Origin: Mesostigma viride
Taxonomy: Eukaryota > Streptophyta > Mesostigmatophyceae > Mesostigmatales > Mesostigmataceae
Reading direction: 5' to 3'
Length of the DNA: 64,000 bases
Assembly: GCA_009746045.1 (NCBI GenBank)
Contig: RPFO01000418.1
Span: 332,501-396,500, forward strand
The notes beneath the pieces were generated by a model. That model was not told where the DNA came from, did not search any database, and saw only the letters and a program-made list of their open reading frames with translations. Made by a program: the position numbers and the translations under genes. Below, piece after piece: positions 12,901 to 23,789 of this stretch; the first letter of the stretch is position 1, and the number at the start of each line of letters is the position of its first letter.

Positions 12901-15900
12901 GCTTCATACACCGCATACAGGGTAGAAAACATCATCCCCTCACATCGTAGAGCGTCTCCACCAAGGTGTCGGCAGAGAGTGCCGCCGCGCCATCCGGCGT
13001 GTTGGCGAGCGCCGCGTACACCCTGGCCAGATGGCGATGCACCAGCTCGCCCGCGTTGGGGGCGTGCCAGGTGTTGCTCTCCTGGAGCTTGCGCGACAGG
13101 GACTCCAGGGACCCCAGCACGCCGGCCTGGGCGAAAGAAGAACGGGAAGAGGGAAAGAGAGGGTAAGGCATGCAGGGCGCAGCCAGCGAGTCAGCAACTC
13201 ACCCACACACCTGAGCCGTCTACCACCCTCAACGGAGGCAAAAGACCGGAGAAAAAGTTACTCACGTAAAACAGACCGGAGAAAAAGGGACTCATGCGAA
13301 ACAGACCGGAGACCAAGGGACTTGTGCATCTTCACAAGCTGGATATCAGCAAGTTGTCATAGATGCTGACGTGCCCTCTGTTCTGCCATCTTGGTTGAAG
13401 ATGACGGAAAAGCGGCAGATGCCGAAAAAGCGGCACACCTTGAGCCACCATCTCCCTTTCATGAGCCACTGTCTCCCTTTCATTAGCCACCGTCATCCCT
13501 CCTCCCTCGTCCTTTAGTACAAAAATTACAATAGAGAACACGCTGGTCCACTGCCATGTGGGGCTGATACAGTAGACAGGACACACATCAATGGGAGGGA
13601 GGAAGGAAACAGAGCGCACCTTGCGACTCCCCGCCGCGCGGGGTTGATGGGACATGAGTCGATGGGAGGAAGGAAAGAGAGGGCACCGTGGGATTCACAG
13701 GCACGTGGTGCCCATACAGTGAACGGATACCCATACAGTGAACGGATACCTTGTCTTCACGTTTCTCTGATGACTTATGCTACGGCATCTTGAACGGAAG
13801 ATCACCTGGATCCACCGCCACGAACCATAAAAACTGCGCTTGGTTGCTGGATGTAACAAATTAGCGGCTCACCTTGGTACACAGCAACGACGTGCACATA
13901 AAATAAATCAATACCTCCTTTCCATCCCTTGACGATTACCTTTATGAGAGCTTCTATGGTAAGGAAAGCTCACCTTGGTTCACAGCCAAGACATGCCAAA
14001 ACAATACATCAATACTATTACCTCCTTTCCACCACTCTACGATTACCTTTATCATATCCCATACAGTAACTAGACCCACCTTGATCCACAGCCACGCGGT
14101 GCCGCTGCTGCCGTCCGCGTCCTGCAGGTATGTTGACAGCGACGACAGGATGCTAGCAAACAGCGCGCACGCCTGCCCTGTTGTCTCCTTGGCGGCTGCC
14201 AGCTGGCAGAGGAGTGCAAAGTCGCGGCCGTCGTTCGCCAGCAGTTGCTTGCAGCTCTCCCGCGGGGCTGCCAGGAGGCGTCAGAATTCAAAAGTATACC
14301 AAGGAAAAGAGGCTTTTGAAAGAGTTCATAAGATAATGTTAATAGGAGGTTGTTCATAAGAGGTTCTTCAAAGAGTTCATAAGAGTTTGCTGATAAGAAG
14401 TTGTTTATAGGAGGTTCTTCAAAGAGTTCATAAAAGTTTGTTGATAAGCGGTTGTTCATACAAACTTCTCCCGCGGGGCGGCCAGAAGGCAGGAGAGAGG
14501 AAGGAATCGAAGCAACATTATATGCATTCTAATGGGCAATGAAGGAATTGGGATGAAAGGCTCTCGCCAGCAGGGCTGCCAGGAGGAATGTGACAGGTAA
14601 GAAAAAACGCTTCAGTGATTTTAGTAAGAAGCATTACCAACGTGGGGTTGCCAGAGGGTTGAAGAATAATGAGGCATCGCGAGGTAAGAAAAAGAAAAGA
14701 GGTATTCCTTTGGGGCTTCCAGTGGACCGGAGAGGGAAACACACCAAATAAAACAGCAGTACTGAATTAAGAACTCTTAAAAGGCAAAGAAGGAGAAGAA
14801 GTCCGGATGACAGCTTCTCAAGCAGGGCTGCCGGCTGCGAGAAGAGAGCCTACATGTAAAGGGAATTGTTTGAGTTAACACCCACGTTCAAGGTATAAAG
14901 AGATAAAGTGGGCCATAGTGGGCCATAATGAGAACACGCGGGATCGCATGCAGGGCGATGGGGGCCTGCCAGAGATCAGGACATTAAAATGCATTTGACA
15001 GTAACGGAAACATTTACTATACATCTGTACGGTGATGAACGGTTCTCTGCCTGGGGTAGCCAGGAAAGCAATTTAACGCAAACTTGACGCTTGTTATTTG
15101 GGAAGAGAATTGCTCGGCATCCTAGAGGGCATTTGGCCAGGAGCGCGCGGGCACAATTAGTGCGCAAAAGAGATGGAGTGGCGGACGCCAAACGCCAAGC
15201 GCCAACTTCAATGTGACTCCTAGGCGATGTCAAGGTGACTGTAAGGCCACACCAACGTGACCTCCAGGCCACCGCAAGGTTTACGTATCAACCACTGCCC
15301 CCCGATACCTGCGCCGAGGAGGGTCCCTACTACATGTCACGGCTGCCAGAACGTACCTGCCCCCACGAGGTTGTGTATCACCCGCAACAACCGCCAGCAG
15401 CTCGATCCAATCGCCTGCCGGGGCGACGCTGGCCCATCCTGGCCGCCACCCCCGACCACCATCGCCCCCCCCACCAGATCCCCCCCTCCACCCTCCCCCA
15501 GCTCCACCCCCATTCCCCCCTGGCAGCGCAGCATGGTGTCCAGGCACGTGAGAAGTGTGTGGAGCGCGCCACCTGGCGCCTCAAGGATGGGCTGGCACAC
15601 CGATGCCTCTCCGGTGTCCGCCAGGCAATCCATCAGCCGCAACGCCAGTCCCTGGCAGTCGCCCAGCGGGTCGACCACCGATGTAATCCCGCCACCGCCA
15701 CTCCCGAATCCGCCGCCCGCTCCGCTGTTGCGGAGCCCGCCACTGGCGGCCATCACGCCACTGCCAAATCCGTTTCCGCCGATGCCACCACTCATGGTCC
15801 CAGCGCCGTCACGGGCCGCGCCGCTGGCGCACGCCTCCGCGGCATCCCTCGCCTCTGCTAGCAGACGCAGCAACGAGGTGACGGCACCGCTGGCCACGAC

Positions 15901-18756
15901 CGCTTCTTGCACCCGTAACGCCCACGCGCGGTCCGCCGCCATGAGCGGGCCGCTCACCCCGCCCCCACTCCCGCTGCTGCTGGTCATGATGCTGCTGCCC
16001 GTCACGCCGGGCCCCGCCACCGCGAGGGAGCAGCCCCTCAGCACGATCAAGAGCGCATTGCGCAGCGTGATTGAGGCCTCCACCTCCTCGTCCTCCGCCG
16101 CAGAGGAGGATCCCGGGCGATGGCCACCCCATGCGCCCCCGCCAGGTGTCATCACCACGGGGGAACTCGAGGGGACCCCGGTCGTGTCGGTCATATTACT
16201 ATTTATAGCACTGGGCGTATGGGTGCCTCCATGAGTGCCCGCACCAGAAGGGGTGCCGAGCGCTGTCCCCCCCGCGGGTAGGGAGGTTGCGGAGGAGGAT
16301 GCCATGGAGGGGAGGGTCAAGGGCGGCTCATTCGGCGCGCACCAGTCGCACGCGCACTCGCGGTCGCGCCCATGCAACCCCGCGATCACCTCGAGGAAGG
16401 GCTGGTGCGCGCCCGCGTCGACCGCTATTTTTAGCCCGCTGCGCCCGCTCTTGTCCAGCAGGTGCAGCAGCGCGGCCCACGCGTGCGCACGCGTGCATCG
16501 TGCCTGGCCCCTCGCGGGGGCCGGGAGAGGGGACAAGGCGCCCAGGGGGCTGTCAGCGTAGTGGGAAGGCGTGGGGCAGCTGACGCCACTGCCCAGGGGG
16601 GTTCCGGCGGAGGATCCAGCCGCGGGGAAGGCGGTGGTCCCTGTGTCGGTGCGGGAGTGGGAGAGCTTCTCTGCCAGGGACATGGAGGCGAGGGCCACCA
16701 GGGACCCCTCGAGCGCGGGCGTCACGTGCAGCGCGCGGAAGCAGGCCAGCTGGTAGCCGATGCGCGCCACCTGGGGCGCGGGCGAGAGCAAAGCGGGCGA
16801 GAGCGAAGCAGTAGAACGAAGAGTAAGGAGAGCAAGTGCCATGAAATCGACGAGGGGAGGGGGCAGAATGAGCAAATAAGCTGAACAAGAGTAGTGACGA
16901 ACAAGGTGAATAAGAGGAATGACAAACAGGTGATTAAGAGTAGTGACGAACAAGTGGAGTACGAGAGTTGACGAGTACCAGGATACAGCAGAGGGGGAAG
17001 AGGGGAAAGAATGAGCCAACGGTGAGGGCGTATGTGAGGGGGATGGCGGGGGAACAAGAGCATCTAGAAGTAGAGTGAGCAAAACGGGGAGCCGGTGCGT
17101 GCCACCTGGTGCGCGGGCAAGAGCGGGAGGAGGAGAAGTGACAGGCGCGAGCACAAGGCAGTTAGAATGAATCGAGTGGGCAGCAGCGGTTCGAGGAAAA
17201 TGGCATGGGCAGGAAGACAACAAACAGAGGTATGCCCCCCATTCCCCCCCCATTCCAAAACTCGCTCCCACAGCGGTAAATAAGTTACCACCGCCACAAT
17301 ACTCCCTGTGGAAAAGGAGAACAAGTCGCCTGTTCGCACGCCCACCCTTGGCAACCGGTTCACCAAGCAAGGGAAGAACAACTTGTCACCTAATTGCTTA
17401 CTGAAGAAAAATGAAATTGCTCACCTGTTCACACAGCGGCAGGTTGGTCAAATTCGCCTGTGCGAGTGCCAGCACATCCGCCACCACGCTGGCATCGGCT
17501 ACCAGCAGCGTGCGCCCCGGTGACGACCCCGACAAGGCCAACAGGCCATCCAGCACCGCGGCCAGTTGGGGCGGCAAGCTGCTGCTAGCGCTCGCACCGC
17601 CGCCGCCGCTATTAACAGCGCCAGCACCGATGGCACCCGACAAAAACTCGTGGAAGCAGGAGAGCAGGGACTGGCTGGTGGAGGTTGACTTGAGCAGGTC
17701 GTCGTGCAACCCAGGGTTTCCCTGGAGGATGGTTGCAAGTTCCCCCAGGGCCTTGGTCAGGTCGGACGAGGGGTGGGGGGCGTCCTTGGAGCCCCCGGTG
17801 GCAGAAGAGCCTCCGACCGGGAGAGCGCTTCTTACTGCCGTCACGGCAGCCTCTAGCTGGGCAAAGGAGGCCGTAGGGGGCGAGATCAGGGAGGAGGAGG
17901 AGAGCGTGGAGTGTGGGGGCGGGTGGTGGAGGTTATAGTGTGCGTGCGCGAGGAGCGGGCTCTCGCTCGCGATGGGCGATGCGAGCCCTGCCAGGGCGTC
18001 CGGTGCAATGCTGATGCTTGGCTTGGAAGGGGGGACCCTGGCAGCAGGCGTTGCGCCCCCGACGGGCGGGCGGGCACTTGGGGGGGGGGCACGAGAGGGC
18101 GGCTCCGAAAGGAAATCGGCGCGGATGCTGGAGGGTGATACGGGCGCCGGGGACGGGGCATGAGGAGGTGTCGCTGCCACGTGGTGACCGCTGGGCCCCA
18201 GGGACGCGCTGACTTCATTATGGGGGTCCTGGCCAGGGGCCGGCGGCGAGTAGGGGGACTTGGGCGCTTTGGTGGCGTCGCGGGGCGGAATGCCAGGGGT
18301 CCTGTCGGTCTTGTCGGTGGAGAAGAATTTCAGGGCCCCGCTCCTGACCGTCTCGGCCACAGACTGGGCGGAGGAGGATTCGCGCTTGTCAGTAGAAGAC
18401 CTTGCGCGCAGTCGTCCATCAGGGGTGGCGGCAGGGCTGGCACTGACAGGGGGACGTGCGCCGGGCGAGGCCGTTGCCGACTCAGCCATTTTGGTGAGAT
18501 CGAGAGACGGCATCTTGGACAGGGTCGTTCGCGGCCGGCTGGCGGGGCTACTTTCCGGGCGCGCGCGAGGCTGGGATGCCGAGCGCGCTTGGGATGGAGC
18601 GTCGTCCGGGCGAGACCGGGGTCCAGGGCTAGGGGCGCGACCGCCCCAGAAACGGTGGGGTTTACCATCAGGGGTGCCCGAGACCTTCTCGGGCTTCGAA
18701 GAGTCATCCGGAGTCCGAGCAAGTCGTGAAACAGCTTTCTCCACGCGTTTGAACAT
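1..18756 (-). CDS. Large multi-exon protein, disordered N-terminus plus armadillo/HEAT-like helical region (5' part, runs off left edge)
   Basis: The gene begins with an ATG at 18756. Exons, all on the minus strand and read from high to low: 18756-17425, 16770-15357, 14267-14080, 13126-12944, 12285-11310, 10708-10455, 9273-9016, 7940-7576, 6702-6459, 5261-5110, 4304-4109, 3777-3705, 2992-2907, 716-591 and 83-1. Fourteen exons sum to 5847 nt (exactly 1949 codons), and every junction phase agrees; the last adds 27 codons. All introns are GT-AG except 5109-4305, which is GC-AG. Residues 1 to about 300 are Ser/Pro/Ala-rich and probably disordered. After that come runs of amphipathic helix such as LATILQGNPGLHDDLL, SVLECLAALRDSPALF and LAEKCLRSLLGVPELA, which resemble armadillo/HEAT repeats, separated by low-complexity inserts. 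I do not recognise the family; a BEACH-type or other ARM scaffold is possible. The exact acceptors of exons 10, 12 and 15 are the least certain. Confidence 0.75.
970..2100. repeat. 11-bp minisatellite (ATTCAGCTCGC) inside an intron of the ARM/HEAT-like gene
   Basis: About 100 copies of the unit ATTCAGCTCGC occur with recurring variants (ATGCAGCTCGC, ATTCAGCTTGC, ATTCAGCTTCC) and an occasional extra base (GCAGGCTCGC). Because three units make 33 bases, all three plus frames stay open, which yields spurious 400-500-residue frames. It lies in the 2.2-kb intron between the exons at 2907 and 716. Confidence 0.95.
4640..4775. repeat. 19-bp tandem repeat (AGTAGCAGTCTATCCCTAC), intronic
   Basis: Roughly six copies occur with small changes. 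A second duplicated segment (GAGATACATGCGGCCCTATA) lies just before it at 4430-4545. Confidence 0.85.
5838..5975. repeat. 21-bp tandem repeat (GAGTGAGGGGCCACTGTAGCT), intronic
   Basis: About six copies of a ~21-bp unit occur, some with GAGGAG for GAGGGG. The array lies between the exons at 6459 and 5261. Confidence 0.85.
6715..6921. repeat. Compound trinucleotide/hexanucleotide microsatellite, intronic
   Basis: TTA repeats, then GGTTGT, GGC, GGT and GTA/GCA repeats follow each other. All lie just upstream (gene sense) of the acceptor at 6702. Confidence 0.95.
8229..8690. repeat. 42-bp tandem repeat, about 11 copies, intronic
   Basis: The unit TCAATCCGTTAGTCATGTGC plus CTCACATAGCACTGATACACTG repeats with few changes (TTAG or TTAC; GATACACTG or GATAAACTG). 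At 8000-8225 a different ~38-bp repeat (GGGACATTAATTAGTCAACA) precedes it. Both lie in the intron between the exons ending at 9016 and starting at 7940. Confidence 0.9.
9545..9569. repeat. Interstitial telomere-like repeat (CCCTAAA)
   Basis: GCCCTAAGCCCTAAACCCTA and the following AACCC make three units of the plant/green-algal telomere repeat, within an intron. Single diverged units also occur at 33439-33453 and, as CCTTAAA, at 2211-2228. Confidence 0.7.
10712..10908. repeat. GGGGTG/GGTGGT/GGGAGT microsatellite, intronic
   Basis: This G-rich plus strand tract corresponds to a long C-rich polypyrimidine-like stretch right before the acceptor of the exon at 10708 on the minus strand. Confidence 0.9.
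11310..12285 (-). CDS. Exon 5 of the large ARM/HEAT-like gene (976 nt)
   Basis: The exon starts WITFSPDPRIRCHATATLAS after a CAACCCGCAG acceptor and stays open to a probable GTGAAAG donor after SWSPR (phase 1). The first 20 residues and a middle part (WHDALLSPPLLPAMLALVEANLD) look helical; the rest is Gly/Pro/Ser-rich and basic (LRREKYSRMVRQLRRD). The phase-1 end joins cleanly to the acceptor of the next exon at 10708. The donor is chosen partly because a diverged copy about 100 bases downstream keeps the same GTGAAA. Confidence 0.65.
15357..16770 (-). CDS. Exon 2 of the large ARM/HEAT-like gene (1414 nt)
   Basis: The exon runs from a CGCCCCAG acceptor (first residues VARIGYQLACFRALHV) to a GTACGT donor after HNLVGAG, entering in phase 0 and leaving in phase 1. 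It contains helical stretches (AHAWAALLHLLDKSG, LKIAVDAGAHQPFLEVI, VQEAVVASGAVTSLLRLL, LALRLMDCLADTGEASV) typical of solenoid repeats. Between them are Gly/Ser/Thr-rich inserts that look like expanded simple sequence. Confidence 0.7.
17425..18756 (-). CDS. Exon 1 of the large ARM/HEAT-like gene (444 codons)
   Basis: This first coding exon is open for 444 codons and ends at CTGTGTGAACAG before a GTGAGC donor, in phase 0. It starts MFKRVEKAVSRLARTPDD. About 300 Ser/Pro/Arg-rich residues follow, then helical sequence (AQLEAAVTAVRSALPV, LTKALGELATILQGNPG, LAAVLDGLLALSGSSPG). The start is the first ATG of the frame, and no coding signal lies upstream on this strand up to 20 kb. Confidence 0.75.
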
Positions 18757-20224
18757 TAGTCAATACCCTGTGATGTATATTTTCACCAATTATCGTATAA
18801 AACCGTCCGCTTGACAGCTTCACGGGTGCAGCTATCGCATGGCTTACAATCTGTTGAAAACACTCATATGAGCATTTTTCAAATTTACAAGTAAGCAAAC
18901 AAGCAGTGAGCCTAGCATCAACACGTCACAATGTCCTGCGTGCATCGATTGCCAATTAGGCCATGCCAGCTGCACCGCACTCCCAGCGAACCTTTTCCTG
19001 CGACACATGCTAGCACGATCCTATTCGGGGCAATCAGGAGAAGCTGCCAGGAAACCAGGTAAAAGCTATATCCCGTTAACCAGAGCGCAGAATGTCGATA
19101 ACGTGTTGCGATACACACTTCCCCCTAGCATCGGGCCGGCGCTGAATATGCATTCGGGATTCCAGTAGATGGAGTTAAAGTTAATACATTTACCTGTCAG
19201 ACGTTACTTACCACGAGGCGCCATCAATTTAAAACGGACATGCAACCACAGCCCCGCCATTGATGGTTGACTTTTTTTTGGTCGGCCTACAGGCTGCAGC
19301 GAGCGCGAAATTTATTACTGTGCGTGTCGGAAAGCCCCTGCAGCTATCATCGACGATCTTCGCGGGCTCTTGACCCCTGTCACAGTCTAACTTTTTGATG
19401 CACAAGTTGCAGAAACAAGTACTGGGCTCGAGGCCGCAAACTTTACATCTCAGAATCTTTAGATGCTCATCTTCTGATCTCTAGCAATACCAAATTACTG
19501 GTTAGCTACTACGCAAACAATTGGGGAGAATTCGGAATCATCAGTCGAATATACACGTACAGTAGAACATGCGAAGATAAGTTACCCAACTACCCAAGGT
19601 CCCTAGTTCGATTCCCGCCACGCAAAAATATGGATCAGCACTTCAGCAGCCTACAAGGGACATGACCGTTACAAGAGTGCCACTCTATGCTCCATGGCTC
19701 TCCATGGTAAGATCCTGAGAGATACATAATTATGTACGTTAAGTCAGAACTTAGAACTTGGAAGTAACCTTGCTGTTGGACCGTGGACGTTGGTGTCAGG
19801 AATGACAGCATAATGCCCGTCAGGGCATTGTCGAGGTGAGTAAGATACAGCGCGTGTCCAACATCTCTGCAGTGCTGTGTCGATGAAATGACTTCAGCAA
19901 GAAATTAAGGATGCACCCTACGCACTTTTGAACACGAAATTTAGCTCTTACGCTTTACCCTTGAGAATTGAGGTGTGCAAGATGGGCATTATAAACAATT
20001 GTCTATTGGTTGCCTGACTGCTACTGATTCGCGTGCAACACAGCGAGAAAAAAGTCATTGGTACGGAGTAAACTAGAGAAACCTTCCCCAGTGGAAGCTG
20101 CCTTGGTATGCGCGAGGGCTCGAAAAGATGGTGTGAACTTCTGCAACCAGCGCCCAAGGACCTGAGCAATCGACGGACACGCAGGAGAGAACGTAAGGCA
20201 TGATGACGGTGTAGGGTTGCCACA
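18757..20224. other. Intergenic region between divergent genes
   Basis: It separates the start codon of the minus-strand ARM/HEAT-like gene from that of the plus-strand MEA1-like gene, so it should hold both promoters. I see no TATA box I would trust, no repeat family and no coding frame with support. A GTTCGATTCCC motif at 19608-19618 resembles a tRNA B box, but the flanking stem does not pair. Confidence 0.6.
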
Positions 20225-21940
20225 ATGGCTGGCGACCGTCTTCAACCCAACGGGTTAGAAAATCATATCGAGGAAGTTGACTCGGACGAAGAAGATCGGT
20301 CTCAAGAAGACCCAGCTGAAGCAGGCTACGCAGAGGTAAATACGACGACAACGTCAGCGTCGACGACCATTGCCCACTAGTTGCACCATATATACTCAAT
20401 CCATTCCGTTCTTTCAAGTATTTACTTTGATTTTCTGTTGCTATCTTTGTGCTGCTCTTTCATATGGCGTTCAGCTCCATTTCGAGGAAGATGGCGAGCT
20501 CGGCCCGGATACGGTGGAGGACACAGGGCCTGCTCAACGCAGGGAGGCTCCAAGTGGCTTGGCTGTTGATCCCAATTCCGAACCGTTGGACGAGCAAGCC
20601 GAGGAACAGTACGAGGCCGAGGAGCAGCGAAGGGCGGCTGCTGCACGGGCGGCGGCTATTGAGGCGGAGCGCGTCCGAGCAACGCCACTAAGCGAAGATC
20701 AACGTCGGGCTATTTTGGGAGCCATGCAGGTCAGCATCCATATTACCCTGAAGCTTGCGTTCTTCTTGGATGTTTTCCCTATCTAATCCCACACTTGGCA
20801 ACTGCCTGTGCCAACCCCAAGCTGTTTCTCAGTATTTCTAACGAAGGCTGGGCCACTTCTTATGTCATTGTAAGCATGTGCAAACCGTCCTCGTGCCGCG
20901 TGCCAGGGTCCCCGTTGTGCCGGGGCTGCTGTGTGAATCAGTAGCTATTTTTGGCCGACCTTCTTACGACCGTGGTTGCCTACACTTGCTTGCTGGAGAG
21001 CTGTGTCATGTTGCGCTGCTGAGGGGTGCGTCATCTGACTGGCTCAGAATGCAATGTCGAACAGTTGAGGTGACAAAAACGGATAACGACATGTCATGTT
21101 CTTTCTGGCAGGTCGTTTTGATTTGCCTTGGAATTGCATTCCCTCCCTTCCCCGAGTGTTGCCTATTCCCGACGTATTCCCTGCCTTTTTTCTGCATATT
21201 CCCTGGGCTTTTCCTGCCTAATTGCCTGTCTATTCCCTGGCTTGCAGTCTGTTATTTATCCATGGAACAACATGCCTGCGCACACACCAGTAGAGTGTGG
21301 CTTGGACCCATGAAACCGCGCGCCTGCGCACACCTGTATTCCTGGTAATACCCAGTGCCACCACCTGTGAGGTGGGTGCAAGGCCCGCGGCCGTGCTGCC
21401 TTCTGGCAGGGCACACCGCTCGTTGGTACGTTCTGGACTTGGCGACACCCTGTGCAAGTGTGCATGCCTGACGGTGACGTTGTTAACTTGTGGCCGCCTT
21501 GCAGGGCGTCACGTTTACGGGCGCATTTTGGATCGGCGATGATTTCCCTAAGTCCTCAGCATGTGTGCATGTGTGTGTGGTGATCTTGGTCGCTCACTGC
21601 TCCTTGCCGGGCGTAAGGATGACACGCCCGTAGGTCCTCCGCAGTTGTGTTCGCCTGCGGCGACATTGCTGTCATCTCATCTTGTTGCAGGGCATCAATC
21701 TAATGAGCACTCTAATGTCATAATGTCACACTACTGAAGCGTCATCTTGCTGCAGGGCGTCACGTTCATGGGCGGATGACAGTCGATTGAGCACCAATGC
21801 ACGCCTGCCTGCGGTCATCTTGTCTGCTGTTGCAGGGTATCACGTTCACCGGGGCGGAACCGGCGTGGGCGCGCAGCATACCCGAGGATGCGTGGATGGC
21901 GCAGATTCGGGAGCGTGTGAACAAGTCCAATTCGTCATAG
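20225..21940 (+). CDS. MEA1: Male-enhanced antigen 1 (MEA1) family protein, three exons
   Basis: The exons are 20225-20335, 20475-20729 and 21836-21940. All introns are phase 0 with GT-AG ends, giving 156 residues. The protein is acidic, with N-terminal Asp/Glu clusters (VDSDEEDRSQED, LHFEEDGELGPDTVED) and a charged Glu/Arg/Ala helix in the middle. It ends in the conserved family segment LSEDQRRAILGAMQ-GITFTGAEPAWARSIPEDAW. This aligns with the C-terminus of animal MEA1, where a helix and a Gly-Val-Ser-Leu stretch lead into Pro-Ala-Trp-Ala-Arg-(x)-Ile and a following Trp. MEA1 has no well-defined biochemical role; it was first noted for raised expression in testis. The match rests on the last ~45 residues. 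Intron 2 contains extra partial copies of the exon 3 boundary. Confidence 0.8.
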
Positions 21941-22729
21941 CGCCAGCTGGCACCGTTAATAGGCTGACAGGTTGCTTATAACTGGAATGATAAGGACGAC
22001 GTTGGAAGCATGGCTGTCATGAAATTTTTGTCGGGAATCCCCCTAGGAAGGTACCAACTGCCTGTACTACTATAGGAGCAGCATCATCGTTCATATACGA
22101 GATGGCAGCGAGCAAGCAAGGATGTTTTCATTAGAAATAACACTGCTCGGGCTGGCCTTGGAATAAGTGTCTACTGGTAGGAGCTGGTCAACCTGAAAGA
22201 TGATGGCCACGTGCACACGGCACGGGCCCAGGGTGGGCGCGCATTGGCATGCATTCAAACATTGGTGCTCGCCACTTTCCCAGTGTAATCTAACAACTGG
22301 TAATTTTTGTGACCCCTTCCAGTCACCCTCGCAAGGCGTTGGTTTGTTGGTATCAACAGAAAATTTGTGCAGCGTGATAGTTATGCCATGCATGAAATGA
22401 CAGAACCTTTCTCGGCACAAGTAAAATGCTCCGCGGCTCCCCAGTTACGAGACTGCGTGTAATTAATGAATTGATTTTTTCACTGACTCGCGCGAGAGCT
22501 AATTCAATTCCTACTCGCATGCGACCGAAGTTAGCTACTTCTGGTCCGCTCCGACGTATCGAAAAAGATCACTTGTATACTTGACTTCTCCGTCAAATCT
22601 CATCGACCGGGTTTCGAAACAACCCTCGAACGCTATAGATGCAGATCCAACGGTGCAAACAACGTCACGATCGACGCTGCGCCAAATCGCCTCGGTTTCT
22701 TTGTTACCAACCATTTTAACGACGTCGCT

Positions 22730-22803
22730 TACGCACGCCCTCCATCGGGGTTAATGCTCCGTGACTCCCCAACGGGAGCGCGAGTCTAATTAATTAATTA
22801 TAA
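22730..22803 (+). mobile_element. LINE family B 3' end
   Basis: A 3' terminal piece reads ATCGGGGTTAATGCTCCGTG, then the ACTCCCCAACGGGAGCGCGAG hairpin, then a TAATTAATTAATTA tail. The same end recurs twice on the minus strand at 23263-23410 and 23790-24240. Confidence 0.65.
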
Positions 22804-23262
22804 TAAATGCACGCCCTTTTCCATGTAACGTGAGATGCAACATCCGCTTCCCTTACCGGGAATTCCGTCCAATAACGTCGATCGTGCAGTACAACCAATG
22901 CACTACCATTCCAATCGATCGCTGAAGAAAAGTGAGTTGCGCGTTGTTGCCACCACCACGCTGCTGGGAAATTCGGAGCTGCTGCCAGTATTTGGATCTG
23001 CCGCAGCAGCAGCCCTTGCCGGTACGGTGGCGCAGAAGATATTGCCATTGAGCTGATAAATTCTGATTTCGCAGGCCACTTGGCGCTGCGGCGCTCGAGG
23101 ACAACGTGGTGGCCCAGGTCGCCGGCACAATGACAGGAACGGTCGCCAGCACCCTAGCTAGCGGCGCAGGTGGCTGCCGGCACTTTAGCGGACAAAGTGG
23201 AGGCGCAGGTGGCCGGCCCCAAGCCACACATCCATGGCTAGCAATGCCATTCAGGACATCGC

Positions 23263-23410
23263 AAATTAATTAATTAATTAATTAAGTAGACTCGTGCTCC
23301 CGTTGGGGAGTCACGGAGCATTAACCCCGATGGATGGATGGATGGATGGGTGCAAACAGTCCTACCGGTCTAATCTATCTACATCAGCTACCTACAACAT
23401 CTATCTACAA
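23263..23410 (-). mobile_element. LINE family B 3' end
   Basis: On the minus strand, GATGG repeats and GGGGTTAATGCTCCGTGACT precede the CTCCCCAACGGGAG hairpin and a TTAATTAATTAATTAA tail at 23263-23286. It matches 23806-23920 nearly base for base. Confidence 0.65.
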
Positions 23411-23789
23411 CATCGCAAATGACCACCGCCTAGGCGGTCTCCCGGACTTTTGCTAACCGGAACACCAAAGAGCGGCGCGGCCGCACCATTATTATCCTCT
23501 GCAATGTGGCGGCCCTCCCCCGCCGGGAGACGGGGCTGAGCGTACGCCTCAATGTTGAGAAGGAATTATCACCAACTTCCCTTTAGTAGATGACAGTGTC
23601 ACAATTGACACCGTTCGCCGCCTACCGGGGCGCGCGGACGCGCCGGTGGCCGGCGCTAGTGCTTACGCGCCCCGTCGGCAAGCACTAAATATCAAGGAGA
23701 CAACCAGTGCAGGCCAGAAATCGGGAGAATCCAAACCATGGTAGCTCGAGCCTGCCGTTATCTTGTCCGCGTTGTCAAGTCATTCAGGA

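Noticed and set aside
19560-19640. A tRNA gene suggested by GTTCGATTCCC
   Set aside because: The five bases on either side of the loop do not pair, and no D arm is found upstream.
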